Shown here one piece after another: positions 33,360 to 45,354 of a DNA stretch of 64,000 nt. Under the pieces are notes generated by a model. It saw nothing but the letters and a program-made list of their open reading frames with translations, did no database searches and was not told where the DNA came from. The translations under genes were made by a program, and so were the position numbers. Location of the stretch: assembly GCA_032622095.1 (NCBI GenBank), contig CP136068.1:130953989-131017988 (forward strand). The letters run 5' to 3'. Numbering within the stretch: the stretch's first letter is position 1; each line of letters begins with the position of its first letter. The stretch comes from Siphonodentalium dalli (Eukaryota > Mollusca > Scaphopoda > Gadilida > Siphonodentaliidae).

Positions 33360-33620
33360 CTAATTGTCGTCTTTTTCAACAGAAAAAAGAATACGTAGTT
33401 TGGCGTTAGCGACAAGTTCCATGAAATTTGTTGCAATTTGTTCCATTGTTTCATATAGTAATATCCGTTGGATATTATATCGAGGACAGTGTATTATAAA
33501 ATGTTCCTCGTCCGCAATGACGCCTGTATGACACTGTTTACATATGAGGGACATTTTAGAAGTATGCTCAATTGTAGATAAACGAATTAATAGCGATAAG
33601 CAAAATGACAATCACTCTGA
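33360..33620 (-). pseudogene. LINE reverse-transcriptase C-terminal fragment
   Basis: The minus-strand translation contains MSLICKQCHTGVIADEEHFI and HCPRYNIQRILLYE, a C-x2-C-...-H-x4-C knuckle as in LINE-A (CDICGDGTGDEYHFIIICKE). It ends in a stop at the 33360 side, followed by a probable 3' UTR. No catalytic RT blocks are present, so this is a short 5'-truncated insertion. Confidence 0.65.
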
Positions 33621-33859
33621 CAATACTATTTATAATCCATGTATAAGAATGACGTGTTGTGATGACATTTGGATATACAATTCTGAGAATACGAGTAACA
33701 CTTTTAGCAGGAGTAATATATATTCCCACCGAGTGTCCACAGCAGAGGGTTTCATGTCACTTTAACCTGGTAACGCCTGGTAATCCCGCTAGCATGTATA
33801 TATATCTACATGTTACATGTCAATTCGTGGCTAGCAATAAACTCATTCATTCATAACAT

Positions 33860-34335
33860 TATGATTGAGCGAAATAAAGCAATTCAATGACCAATTAATC
33901 AGTATAATTATATTGTACTTACAACGTTGCACGAGCGTCATAATTTAAGATCTCAGTGGGTACGAATATTCTTGTCCGATCTGACCCAGTTAATCGCGAA
34001 TGGCAGTATTGATTGGGAGTTGTCGGGTAGTATACATTCGCACTCGCGATCACTTTTCCATGCCCGACAGACTAGCATAGAATTGATCCCGTAGCGCATA
34101 GCAACGTACATATTTCTTCAATTGTTATCACGCGCGGGGGCCACAGAACGCTTAGAAGATTAATATTGAATATTATTGATTTTAGCATACATGCTACTTG
34201 TAAAACATTGTTATGTTATTGAGGGCTATACTTACTGTCTTGTATATACCGGTACTGTGGCCATCATATTTCGAATTAGGGGTCATAGCGTCCAGAATCC
34301 TCGTCGTAGTATGGCGTGTATAACTGGTGGGGAGA
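33860..34335. other. No gene identified
   Basis: Mixed composition, some CpG (cgcgcggggg near 34131). No frame with splice sites could be supported. Confidence 0.35.
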
Positions 34336-34337
34336 TT

Positions 34338-34797
34338 AGGAATCGGGGAGCTAAATGTGTTCTAGAGTCAGGGAGCTAGTACACCGTGGAATACTAAAGG
34401 TGAAGGTAACTGAAGAATGACCTTCACCTGATACATGCGACACGTTATTAAAGGATGACATCGCGTTGATTTGATTTGTACATAATATCTAAATAATTTA
34501 AACTGGTAAATGAATGGGGGAATGGATTTTTGTGAGCGGGAAATTTATTTAACTGGTTGCTGTAGTTCTGGGTTTTTTCCAGATCAAATTTGGCTTTGAG
34601 ATAGCCCTGTCGTAGACTTGGGGATTTATTTTAAAAAGTAAACACATGACCTATGATTTTTCTTGCATTTTGGTGATCAACTGGTGTCAATCTAGCTCGG
34701 TAAACATCACTCGTATGGCCTGCAGGCTTCAATTCAGTGAATTTGGCCGAAACGTTAACACTGTCGCCTATGGGAAACCATTTAGTTTAGTGATTCC
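34338..34797 (+). repeat. Direct duplication, first copy
   Basis: 460 bp nearly identical to 35696-36154, from aggaatcggggagctaaatg to tgattcc. Differences are scattered single bases and one- to two-base indels, so the duplication is recent. The offset is 1,358 bp. Confidence 0.9.
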
Positions 34798-35695
34798 TAT
34801 AAGAAAAATTTGAATTTTACGAAATTCCAAGTCTCGCCATGATGAGTTGTTAATTCCATATTTTCTTATTTTCAAATGATAATGACCACATTTTGGACAT
34901 ATTTAAAGAAGAAACCCATGGATTCGCCAGCAGATAGTAAAGAAAGTGATAAATCTGGGAATTTGGCATGGACATCGGGTACCATTAGGGGGTCAGGGGG
35001 TCTAAAACCCCCCTCCCCACAATTTTGAGGAGTGTTAGCCCCCCCCCCCTCCATTTGAAAAAGGTGACAGTTGACCCAACCCAATTAAGCTTTTCCGGCA
35101 CCCAGTAGTCTTATCGGGGACCGTAGCCCCACCCCAAGTCGGGGGGGGGGGGGGTGATGGCATCACCACTAGAGTTACTGTCGTGCAAAATTGTCATGGC
35201 AGGTTTGTTAAACAGACAGTATGCCGTGCCATCTGGTAAAATTTCATGCCCGAGGCTGTGGCTGATGTTGTATCATTATGTTTAGATATTTAAATTGACT
35301 TATGGTTGCTTTATATTGCTATTAAAGTATTTTTTATTTTTATTTTCTGTTAATTTTGGTAAATGTTTATTATAAATTGCCAAATTCTGCATGAAATTTT
35401 TTTAAATTGGACAAGATATCCCTCTCAAAATGTATATTAACATTTCTTCTTCAATTTAGTAATAGTATGGTATATAAGGGCATACTTCAGTTATACGAGA
35501 TGCATCAGCCAGTAAAATTGAAAAAAAAAAAAAAAAAAATTGGCTTTATTTTGAGGATTGACACTAATTTTCAGGATGCCTCATATTGGAAAAATAAACC
35601 ACTACTGCTCGATATAATCCATTTTGATTTCAGTAAGGTCTATATTTTGATAAAATACTATAAGAAACGCTGTGTTTCACACATATACATATAAT
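34798..35695. other. Spacer of the direct duplication; homopolymer-rich
   Basis: Contains runs of C (35040-35050), 14 G (35141-35154) and 19 A (35521-35539), plus several G3-G5 tracts at 34980-35000. No gene is recognised; the frame over the poly(A) is incidental. Confidence 0.6.
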
Positions 35696-36154
35696 AGGAA
35701 TCGGGGAGCTAAATGTGTTCTAGAGTCGGGGAGCGAGTACACCGTGGAATACTAAAGGTGAAGGTAACTGAAGAATGACCTTCACCTGATACATGCGACA
35801 CGTTATTAAAGGATGACATCGCGTTGATTTGATTTGTACATAATATCTAAATAATTTAAACTGGTAAATGAATGGGGGAATGGATTTTTGTGAGCGGGAA
35901 ATTTATTTAACTAGCTGCTGTAGTTCTGGGTTTTTCCTGATGAAATTTGGCTGTGAGATAGCCCTGTCGTAGACTTGGGGATTTATTTTTTTAAATAAAC
36001 ACATGGCCTATGATTTTTCTTGCATTTTGGTGATCAACTGGTGTCAATCTAGCTGGGTAAACATCACTCGTATGGCCTGCAGGCTTCAATTCAGTGAATT
36101 TGGCCGAAACGTTAACACTGTCGCCTATGGGAAACCATTTAGTTCAGTGATTCC
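35696..36154 (+). repeat. Direct duplication, second copy
   Basis: Partner of 34338-34797. After the shared tgattcc the two copies diverge completely (cctataag versus cattaccg), giving a sharp junction. Confidence 0.9.
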
Positions 36155-36261
36155 ATTACCGTTTCACATGGGCGCTGACATTATCAATGGAGGTTTTATT
36201 TATAGAATGGGTATATTTGGGATGATTAAAAGTCGAACTGTGCAATTAGGAGGCCGGTCCC

Positions 36262-36640
36262 CGGTAAAAGGTGTAGTTGGGAATTTCAATTTCGTTTATT
36301 GTCGTTAATTAACGTTGATTAATGCTCATTTTTGGTTTGTGATAAGCTATGTCAATTACAATTAAAAGAAATGAAAAAGATAATTTGTAAGTCCTATATT
36401 TCAACTTTTATAGACAGTTTTCGTTCTGCAGCCCAACGGGGGTTGTGGTCGGAGACGGCCGAGTCGTCCGCCGGTTCGTTAATTAGGTGTTGGTTGTTAT
36501 TGTTAGTTTAACGGAATTCTGAGTTGGCCATTCGCAAAACCAATATATTTTATATTCTATATTACAATCTTGGGTTTATAATATATAATCTAATTGAGCG
36601 CGTTACCATTTCTGACATTGGTTTTCTTGTTTCAAATGGT
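36262..36640 (-). mobile_element. Element E, inverted and internally deleted copy
   Basis: 36262-36490 is the inverse of ~4300-4545 and 36500-36640 the inverse of ~2765-2915, in the order expected for an inverted copy lacking ~1.4 kb between them. Landmarks: gtgtagttgggaatttcaat, tttggtttgtgataagctat, cgttctgcagcccaacg, ggagacggccgagtcg and aacggaattctgagttggcc. Confidence 0.75.
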
Positions 36641-37510
36641 CGATGTTTTCTTTTGAATATACATACAGCTATTCGCACATCAGGCATGGCGAGATATAAA
36701 ATCAATATATTTCACACCAGATCCGCGTGTTGTTATATAGTGTGGGAGTATATAGTTTAGTATCAGTTTTTACATTTGCATTTATTGCAACCGGTGTATC
36801 GTCGTATCAGAGCGAACATGTTCTATCTCCAAATTTTAATTTTGTGGTAAATAGAAGATTTAACACTACGGTCCACATGTTGCCATTCTTTTTTCTTCTT
36901 TTTTTGAAGATAAGAATACACAGCGGGGTGTGATATAGCTGATGTTAAAAATACTATTCTATGATGACATTCGAAAGGAAAAGTTATGATATCTTGGGTG
37001 TAAACGAAAAACACATTGGAGATATAATAGTTTGGATTAAATTTACTGTTTTTGTTATACTGTTACTGTTTACTGTTATACGTGCTAAAGTGTCCATGGA
37101 CATTGATTGATATATAAAGTTCACAAATCTGACATCACGCCATTTTTCTGTGTTACTTCAACCCAAGAATTCGTCTGGAAATAAGATATTCACATGTATG
37201 AGAAGGAAAGCACTTTTTCCAACCAGTCACTTCAGGGTTCCTTTTCCAATTGGTATATAATATGGAATAATGTTATATGGGCATTGAAAATTAAGGGCAA
37301 TTAAATTCATCGAGTAAACATAATAACCTAATCGATTAACGAGAAATGGTTGATCAATATATTGGTTTACATAAAACTTTTATATGGCATTTGTGAAAAT
37401 TAATCGATCAGCTGCATATAGGCATATGTTAAATACAGACGATGCTTTAAACACAACTCTCTTCGTGTCGTTTCAGAAGAATTCTATCGTTTAAGTTCAT
37501 GATCTAAAAC
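36641..37510. other. No gene identified
   Basis: AT-rich; no exon, RNA gene or defined repeat end recognised. Confidence 0.35.
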
Positions 37511-37515
37511 AATAT

Positions 37516-37749
37516 TCAATCAATCCATTCATCGATCACCCAATAAACTTTTGGTTTAAGCTTTTCCCTAAAATCAGCTAATTTCGGACAAACATTTGGG
37601 AAGTGATGGTCGTCTGCTGTGTCAGCCTTGCACAAGGAACATATACATGTATCATTTGTTGTATTTCCAGTTTTTCTGTTCGCCCATCTCGGCATGTATC
37701 CCCGATTAGCTGTTCTGATTTTCTGATGACAGTTCAGAACAAAATACAC
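37516..37749 (-). pseudogene. LINE reverse-transcriptase C-terminal fragment
   Basis: Minus-strand translation has IRTANRGYMPRWANRKTGN, then CICSLCKADTADDHHFPNVC and PKLADFREKLKPKVYW. The order (R-R--YLP-R-, knuckle C-x2-C-...-H-x4-C, then KLR-K-IPKYYW-type end) matches the C-terminus of LINE-A (10038-10385). It is a short 3' piece of a related element without catalytic blocks. Confidence 0.7.
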
Positions 37750-38100
37750 ATAAAGTTAGTTTATGGTGGATACACACTTGTATTTAATTTCTGTATCTAA
37801 ATTACATGTATTTTACATGGTCAAACAAATCATTGATAACATTAATCACATGCGCGCGAGAGGTTCATCGTTAGAATGCAAGATAAGTGAGTAGTTAGTT
37901 TCAGCGATTGTCAAACTGACTGCTATCAGGAAATTTTATGGGTTTATATCGCGCGAACATTTATTTTAAGCGACCCCCTGTCAATTCCGATATAATTAGA
38001 ACTTGACTCGGTGCGGTCAAACACATGCATATGTGTAATGATTGGGTTGTCGTGGAACAAATATTGCACAGCCTAAAAATTCCCATGCAAGTCGCCAACT
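37750..38100. other. No gene identified
   Basis: Interval between a LINE fragment and a dispersed repeat; nothing supportable seen. Confidence 0.3.
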
Positions 38101-38104
38101 ACAC

Positions 38105-38225
38105 GGAACCCCTTTATATCTAAGTTTGTCATAAAATATAATGTATATAATAAGGTCGCTTAATCGTTGAACTGCCGCAGCACCGTAGTTGTCAAGCCGC
38201 TGAATCGTCAAAACGATTGTGCCGT
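38105..38225 (-). repeat. Dispersed repeat, inverted partner of 40950-41075
   Basis: Shared inverse landmarks: ctttatatctaagtttgtca, ttgtcaagccgc and cgattgtgccgtgtg. Separation 2.8 kb; could be the two ends of a larger inverted structure or two copies of one short element. Confidence 0.65.
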
Positions 38226-38246
38226 GTGATTCCTTATCGATCCTTC

Positions 38247-38677
38247 AAAGGTACTCAATCCGATTCGACGGTCCCCATATCATCAGATTCCAACAACAGC
38301 AACAAAATTTAAATGCTGCTTCAGTTATCAGAATCGATTAATTGCCCCAAAATAATTCTAACCACGGTCAACTGTAGTATAAAATTGCCCAAAACCTGTT
38401 ATTTATCAACGTTTTGTTCAACGAAATTTTGTCGGTTGTCAAATATCTGACAAAAAGGCCACTGGATTTTAGAGTTATAGATCTTCATCCGCTATCTTGT
38501 CAGATAAGTTCTTCTCGTCGACTGGGCCACCTATAATTAAAATAATAGATTTCAAATATCGATATCTGATCACTCCTATAGCTTTGATGGGTGAGTTACT
38601 CGACTCAAATATTTTTTACCCCCGAACCCAAGGAAATAATAATTTGCGAGCGCTAACTCGGGTTGAGTACCTTTAAT
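38247..38677 (+). mobile_element. MITE-A, complete copy
   Basis: Left end tcaaaggtactcaatccgat, right end gggttgagtacctttaa; TTAA-like tetranucleotides on both sides. The interior matches the other copies, including gaatcgattaattgcccca and gatatctgatcactc. Confidence 0.8.
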
Positions 38678-39430
38678 CTTCTACGATGTCATTGTTTTTG
38701 GTGTTGCCGAGTAATATGAACGACATAACGGAATAAAATGAATGGTTGTCCAATAACATTCAATTGACCGCACCCGTTTCCCACCCGCTTCGACATAATT
38801 ATAGCCATCAATAATTTACACAGTTTGTTTGTTGTCAGTTTGGACCATTAACGATAGCATTATATTTAAACGGACATGGCTCATTTGAACCCTAACATTT
38901 ATGTATACTTAACTCGAAGAGGGGTCTCAAAACATACATATGCAAACTATTCCCGAGCTAATTCGTCGATATAGCGCTAAAAATCGCGTTTTATTAGTTA
39001 TATTTTTGCGTAAATTTGATATCGTTTCTCTGTTCCGGTTAAATTTTTCTAATCAGCAGATCTTCCGAGTGATGCCGGCAGCGCTCGTGTGTTTTCGGAA
39101 ATAAGTGCATTCGCGATACCGCCATGTTTGTGACGTATTTTATTTTCCAAGGTTCCCCATATCGGTACGCGATAATGTGTTTCCGTTGGATCTTATTTGT
39201 CCATGCGAGAATATTAGCCTCTGTTGACAAGGATGTAATAATAGAACGGTTTTCCAGTTTGTTACACAATGTCAACATGAATTTTAGTCATTTACATTGA
39301 TCCTTGGAACACATTCATTTTTCTCAAATATACTCTGATCGCAATTTTGTATTGTCAATAATTTTCAGTTGATAGTGGCACTATATATATATGTTTGGTC
39401 GATGAACTGCAGTTAATTCAATTCCGCAGT
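38678..39430. other. No gene; one fragment of the 18.6-22.6 kb repeat
   Basis: 38865-38940 matches 20722-20790 and 22345-22410 (aaacggacatggctcatttg, aaccctaacatttatgtata). The rest is unassigned. A frame over an ATGGCGG context at ~39120 on the minus strand has CpG around it but no recognisable protein. Confidence 0.45.
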
Positions 39431-39436
39431 TCTTTT

Positions 39437-39615
39437 TAGAGGTGCTCAATCCGATCAGACCGTTCCCGTACCATTAAGATACAACAACAACAACATTTCT
39501 TCAAAATACGCTTTAGTTATCAGAATCGATTTAGTACAACAAAATAATGCTAATCACTGTCAACTATGGTATCAAATTTCCCAAAACTTGTTATTGATCA
39601 ACATTTTGTTCTACA
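39437..39615 (+). mobile_element. MITE-A, left-end fragment
   Basis: ggtgctcaatccgatcagac through aatcgatttagtacaacaaaat to aacattttgttctac, then abrupt loss of similarity. Confidence 0.75.
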
Positions 39616-40949
39616 TGTGGGAAATGTGGGAAAAGGGCAATATGGTAAGACCTCCAGGTCAGGAGTAAATGTTGAAAAGACAAAATAGTCTTGTCGATAA
39701 AAGTTTTGACCTAGAAAATACTTGGACTAAGTTGGTTTTTATTCCATTTTGAAGAGGAATAATAATCATATACATGTACTCTATAACATATCCAAAATCC
39801 GATAAATCCGCTTAGAGCTAAATTTTCTATTCAAAATGGCATCCATGATGACAATTGGTATTAAAAATGCTCACGTTCTGTGATAGGTGGCACTATGTGC
39901 ACCAACTATCGCCAAGTTAGTAATAAAATGAAATATACACAAACAATTCTCAGTCTTAAACCATATAATTATGTAGAATGTCTGTCCCAAAATGGCCATA
40001 TCACACCTGTTACCCCATGTGATATTGGAATAGTTAGAAAATAGACATGACAAATAACACCAAAAACAGCGTCTTCATCATCGGTTTCAGTAGTAGAATA
40101 GAATTAAATTTGTTTTAAAATATTTTCCTCAAATTGTGTCTACATTGTTTACACGCCGTTCCCATGACACAACTTTAAAATTATACAGCAGTGTGGAACA
40201 TAAAGCGCACATCTTCTACTTCCATATGATATCTAATTTTTCCGTGTGTTAAAAAAAAGATATAGTCAAACCCGTTCATCCAAGCAGATAATTAATACCG
40301 TTCCAATGTCACTTGCGTGTGTACACACTCTCCCCGCCTGGCTATCTTGTTTCCAGTTGATTTCAACATATACACATGCAATGGACGGATCTACGTAAAT
40401 TGTGAAAAAAAACTATATGGATATATACTTAGCTAGATCATATCATGATCTCTACCCTGACTATATACGCACGTAGAGATAAGTATACACAGTTCAAATA
40501 ATGTGAAATGTTTCATGTTCAGATAGGGAAGTTTATAAACAATTAAAAAAAAAGAGTGCAGGTAATATATTCTTAGTTAATATCGTTCCTCGGTAAATAC
40601 TGTATTCCACACTGTACGTATAGGTCACGAAGATCCCAGCTCGATGTTCCATGAAATATGTCACTTTGTTGAGTCGAGTTTGATTGGCATCCTTTACAAT
40701 TATGAAATTTCTCACGGGTAATCAATTCAATGTTTATTTCGATGTCGACTCACAAAAGTCACAGACAAATCATGCAATCTGGGGTTGTGACCACCCTTAT
40801 TGTGAAATATATTATTAAGGAACAAGTATTAACAAAGAAATATATATATATAGTCACTGTGTTGTTTGTTCAATGCTATAAAGTTCTCCGTCAGAATATC
40901 GTCGTGTGGAAACCAAAAGGTTCTATGTCCACACGGCACAATCGTTTCG
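39616..40949. other. No gene identified
   Basis: AT-rich, without recognisable exon, RNA gene or repeat terminus. Confidence 0.35.
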
Positions 40950-41075
40950 ACGATTCTACGACCAATTCTACGATTCTGCGGCTTGACAACCACGGTTCTA
41001 CGGCAGTTTAATGATTATGCGACCTTATTATACGTGATATTTTATGACAAACTTAGATAAAGGGGCTTTTTACTG
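40950..41075 (+). repeat. Dispersed repeat, inverted partner of 38105-38225
   Basis: cacacggcacaatcg, gcggcttgacaacc and tgacaaacttagataaagg are inverse to the partner copy. Confidence 0.65.
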
Positions 41076-41255
41076 AATTGGGACGATAAAAGTGGGCTTC
41101 TTCTTGTATTCGTCGTGTAGAGTAGACTTTGCAGGTCCACCAGGTTGACTCACGGAATACATACGAAGATGAGATATATACATAAAATGAGTCACAATCG
41201 GCTCGGTCAAATCTGGATAATCAGATAAAACCGTGAACTGATCGCAAAAAGTCAT

Positions 41256-42854
41256 TTCTTGGGCTGCAAAGGGACCTTAACAGTGCGAAAATTAACACCC
41301 AACGTAAGCTTTGATAAGCATAAATGTATTATTCGTCAAATTCGTAATATTCGATTAAACTACACACAGAAATGCAGTAAAAATGTCAACTATTTGGCAA
41401 CGCCCCGCTTCGACAATGACAACGACGATTGTGCGACTCGTTGAACGGTAATTTTCATTTGTATAGTATACGACGTATCTGTCACTGATCGGGCAGCTTA
41501 GTAATGCGTGTAAGCCCATTATGCTGCATCAATAATGTTTGGAACTGTGCCTTCGTTATACAATGCACATGTCCTGGATTCAATACAGTACAGTGTATTT
41601 ACTGGTCCCCACATGTGAAGATGTAGAAACCAAGTCACATAAGATATTTGTCGCTAAACGAGCATTCTTAGATTAGAACATGACAAAATGCCCAACTTAC
41701 ATGTACCTGAAGTCCTGAACATTTTCCTTCTTAGTGCACCCAGCGGTTTTGTAATTTCTGTAAAGTTGACTTGTTCATACGAAAATGTCACCACTTAGAC
41801 TACCATAACATGAGTTATTTTAGTCATATTCTGATTAGCAGTTAGGCCCTACATATAAAGATGTCCTCGAAAAAATTATTGATCGTTTAGTTACTTTTAT
41901 AAAGGTGTTTGTATGAAAGTATTAGTTAAAATTCTTCGAAAGAGGGGGCGGGTGTGGTTATCAGAAACTGAAAAATAATGAGCAACACTTTAAAAAAAAT
42001 AAAAATTAAAGGGATAGATAACAGAATAATAGATACATGTCAAAGTTCTGGAGGTGCATTCCATATATGGATATTTTAATATTCATGAAATACATGCCCG
42101 CGTTCACGGAAAATATAGAGTGGTAATTAAGGACGGATAATAATGATTTATACAGAGGATCCCCAACGAGTTATGTTGGGATGTAACATTTTATAAAACG
42201 AGTTTATTAACTGTGTTTATACCTTTTTTTTAAATATCAAAATCCTTAAAAGAAGCTGAAAATGCATGCAGAATGGATATATTTACGGCGTCGGCCGAGA
42301 CGCTTCACAAACGTATACGACAGTATAGCACACTCTGGCTGGCGACGAAAAAATATAGTCCCACAATTTGCCTCTTTGTTTTTGTATCTATTTTCGTCAA
42401 TGCAAAGAAGTTGGACACAAATTTGCAATATCTAGTGTTGGTGTCATGCGAGGCTTTTCGAAAATAGTATTAATCCGCGCGGTCATTGCTGGTGTGATGT
42501 CAAGTATCCCGGGAAGCACGCACCTATTCGCCATTTAGTGGATATAAGGAAATATGCAATGGCTCTTTTAATGATACAATATATTGAATTTTGCCAAAAT
42601 GAAAAGACACATTTAAAATGGAACATTATTTTGTCTCGAATGTGTCTTTACTTCCTCTTGTGTTGTGGTAAGGAAATCAATATTATTTTTTTTAATCGCA
42701 GTTTTTTTTAGCTCGTTTTCCTTGTTAAAATGTGGTTATGTGATCAAGTGGATTTCAAATTCGTCCCAATTATATGCAATTTATTAACCTCGTCCATTAA
42801 AGTCGGTTCAAGCCTCGCTATGATCAGCTCGAATAAACTCATTAGAGATTATCT
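41256..42854. other. No gene identified
   Basis: Long AT-rich interval. Short frames exist on both strands but none shows a domain, signal peptide or paired splice signals. Confidence 0.35.
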
Positions 42855-42966
42855 ATCCTCCCTCCCCTCTCTCTACCTTCCTCCCTCTCCCCCCCTCTCT
42901 CTCTCTCCCTCTCACCCTTCCCTCCCCTCTCACACCCTCTCCCTCTCTCCCTATATATATATATAT
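42855..42966. repeat. CT-rich and (TA)n microsatellite
   Basis: Pyrimidine tract of ccctctct-type words (42857-42951) followed by (TA)n to 42966, directly before the Helitron end at 42968. Confidence 0.85.
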
Positions 42967-42967
42967 A

Positions 42968-43150
42968 CTAGCTGGTGGACCCGACTTCGTCCAGGCTGTT
43001 TCCCCTCTGCTTTTCGGCGAATTGCGCGATTTGACCTTGAGTTGTCCATTTTGAAGGTCAAGGTCAGGTGGGGTCACGATTTGACCCGTCAAAAACACTG
43101 CCCGGACAAAAGTGAAGTATGCCGGAAATATATCCTTCAAATAGTTTAGA
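42968..43150 (-). mobile_element. Helitron family 2, 3' end (5' end uncertain)
   Basis: On the minus strand the 3' end reads gcctggacgaagtcgggt, ccaccag, CTAG, then host T. The hairpin (CC-GGAC / GTC-GGG type) and CTAG|T end match the Helitron array's terminus in layout and partly in sequence. The body carries gaccttgacctt words. The 5' TC end could not be placed; the right coordinate is approximate. Confidence 0.6.
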
Positions 43151-43555
43151 CAGTTGTGTCTAAATGTAACGAGCACGTGTTTATGTAGATAACTGCGCGC
43201 AAAACCGGATAATATACATAATATACGGACATGGCTTTATAATAGGAACACATCGCGATACATATAATAATAATACGATAAAGACGTTTAATTACGAGAA
43301 CGGCGATGTATTTCGGCGAAGTTTTGCATTCGCAGTGTTCCGACAAAATTCAAAGGCCGCGATCGAATTCATGCAAACTTTATATACCACCGTCGCGTAT
43401 CTATGCGTTGTCAATGAATTACCACGTGATCGATCATGTGATATGCTTCTGTTTACATGTGACAATCATGTGATCGGGCCGATGATCACGTGACTTCGTC
43501 TACAACACAAAATCTTCGACTAACTTCGGAATTTTTTTTAATCGTTATAAAAATA
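43151..43555. other. No gene identified
   Basis: Contains several gatcacgtga-like palindromes (43425-43490) but no gene. Confidence 0.35.
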
Positions 43556-43559
43556 ACGA

Positions 43560-45262
43560 TTGGCGCAGGGTGGGGGGTAGTAAAAAATTTACAGGAACCT
43601 ATGCCGGTTTTTTTGCATCTGGCATTTTCGGGGTTCCACCATCCCCAAACCTGCAAACAAACAAATTTTTAGTCCCAATTTTTTTACACCCACCCCCCAA
43701 ATTTCAATAAAATTGGTCTAAAATCGCATAAAACTCTACTGATATCACTCATATGACTGGGAATTATCTCAATCAGTTCAAATAACAGTTTAACCTGTTT
43801 CAGAAGCTGTTTTAATTGAAAAAAAAATGTTTAAAAAATTTCTGATCATCTGTAAACCTAGGTCATTGTGCAGAATACCCAAACTTTCATAATTTCTAAC
43901 TATTTCCTGATTAGTCTGTCAACCATCCCATTATCTACCATATTCCATACCACTTATGTTAGTCTACTGGAGCAATTACTTCTATTATACTAAACTAGCT
44001 GAAAAGGCTCCCTTTGTGAGACTATATTCACCATCGGATGTTACCTGTGACCCCTTTGTGGGACTTCGCAAACATTTTTTTTGATCTTAGACAGAGCCTT
44101 CATTTAGCGGCACCCCCTTTGTGCGCTTCAAGCACATTTGGTCATTGAAACATTTTGATATATATATATATATATCGTTTTGATATATATTTTTTAAAGT
44201 TTGAATTCCTTGCTCAATTTAACAAAAAAAACTAACACCATTAGAACACCCGACAAGGTACCCCGAGTCACCACACACATTTTGGTTGAACTCGGTCCAG
44301 GGGTCTGAGCGAAAAATCCGGACAGATCCTACTCGTTTATATATACCGACAGATGACAAGCAGTCACAGCACTATACCAGACTTGGGATACGTTCGGTCT
44401 TGTGAGAGATCATCTGAGTTGAAAGCCATGCAAATAATTCACTGATTGGCTTGATGCACTGATGACAGATATTTTCTACCCACTGATAGTCACATTAATG
44501 TTTGAGACATTTGCTCGCTCTTTTTACATGCACACGATGATCTAGGCATTAGTTACATCAGGACAAGTTTACTTATATATGCAAACTTAGGTCATTGTAC
44601 AGGATACACACAATTCCATAATTTCTAATCATTTCCCGATTAGTCTGTCAACCAGCCCGTTATCTAGCATTATGCCTTAACACTTTTGTTAATTCTACTG
44701 GAGCAACCTCTGTTAGAATAAATGACAAACAGTCACTATGCCAGACTTGGATATTTTAGGTGTTGTGAGAGTAACAGATCATATGAGTTGATAGACATGC
44801 AAATATTTCACTGATTGGCTTGATGCACTGATGAAAAGTGTGACAACAGTTATATTCTAGCCATTGATAGTCACATTAATATTTGAGACAGTTGCTCGCT
44901 CTTTGTCCATGCACACTTGGCTTTAGTTACATCAAGACAAGTTTATTTATTTCAGTTTTTATTTCTCGAATCTACTTTCCAATGGGTGTCGGAAGGAATT
45001 TGTTCACCCCACCGCCCCATATGAAACATACCATTTAGCTCATTGTCATCTGTACTAAGGCCCATATAAGGTCCCAGTAACATTCTAAATTCTTATAATA
45101 TGTTTTAAGCTGTTACAAATGTCATATAAGGGCACAAAAGGTCTTTAGTAAAAAAAATTGCATGAGGGTGTAAAAAACGCGTTTTTTCCCTTGGGCCACC
45201 CACCACCCCGGCATAGGTTCCTGCAAATTTTGTACTACCCACCCACCCCTGATTGGCGGGCG
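43560..45262. mobile_element. Inverted-repeat element with internal direct duplication
   Basis: Outer ends are inverse: ggtggggggtagtaaaaaat and caggaacctatgccgg at the left, ccggcataggttcctgca and ttgtactacccacccacccc at the right. Inside, ~43845-44580 (minus a Helitron) and ~44575-44950 are direct repeats: cttaggtcattgtacagga, gattagtctgtcaacca, tctactggagcaa, attggcttgatgcactgatg, gacagttgctcgctcttt. No coding sequence is recognised. Confidence 0.7.
43995..44353 (-). mobile_element. Helitron family 3, complete, with readable empty site
   Basis: On the minus strand it starts TCTGTCGGTATATATAAACG and ends with hairpin AAAGGGAGCCTTT, tcag and CTAG. The host flanks are A (43994) and T (44354): tactaaA-[element]-TGACAAGCAG. 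The direct duplicate at ~44724 has the unoccupied sequence ataaATGACAAACAG. Insertion between A and T without target duplication is therefore visible in this window. 359 bp, no Rep/helicase. Confidence 0.9.
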
Positions 45263-45354
45263 AATATTCGATTTTATGCGCCCAATGGACACTTTATATA
45301 TATATATATATATATATATTATCGATATATTGAAAGAACATACTATTTTTTTCA

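Noticed and set aside
39039-39278. Minus-strand frame around an ATGGCGG start with nearby CpGs
   Set aside because: No recognisable protein, no splice partner; CpG content is too slight for a promoter call.
41070-41255. Minus-strand frame with DLTEPIVTHFMYISHLRMYS and a GTGAGT donor-like site
   Set aside because: Protein-like composition, but no convincing acceptor and no recognised family; the downstream end runs into a dispersed repeat. Not enough to call an exon.
42730-43149. Ser/Pro/Leu-rich 139-codon frame
   Set aside because: Made by the CT-rich microsatellite and the Helitron end; no coding evidence.
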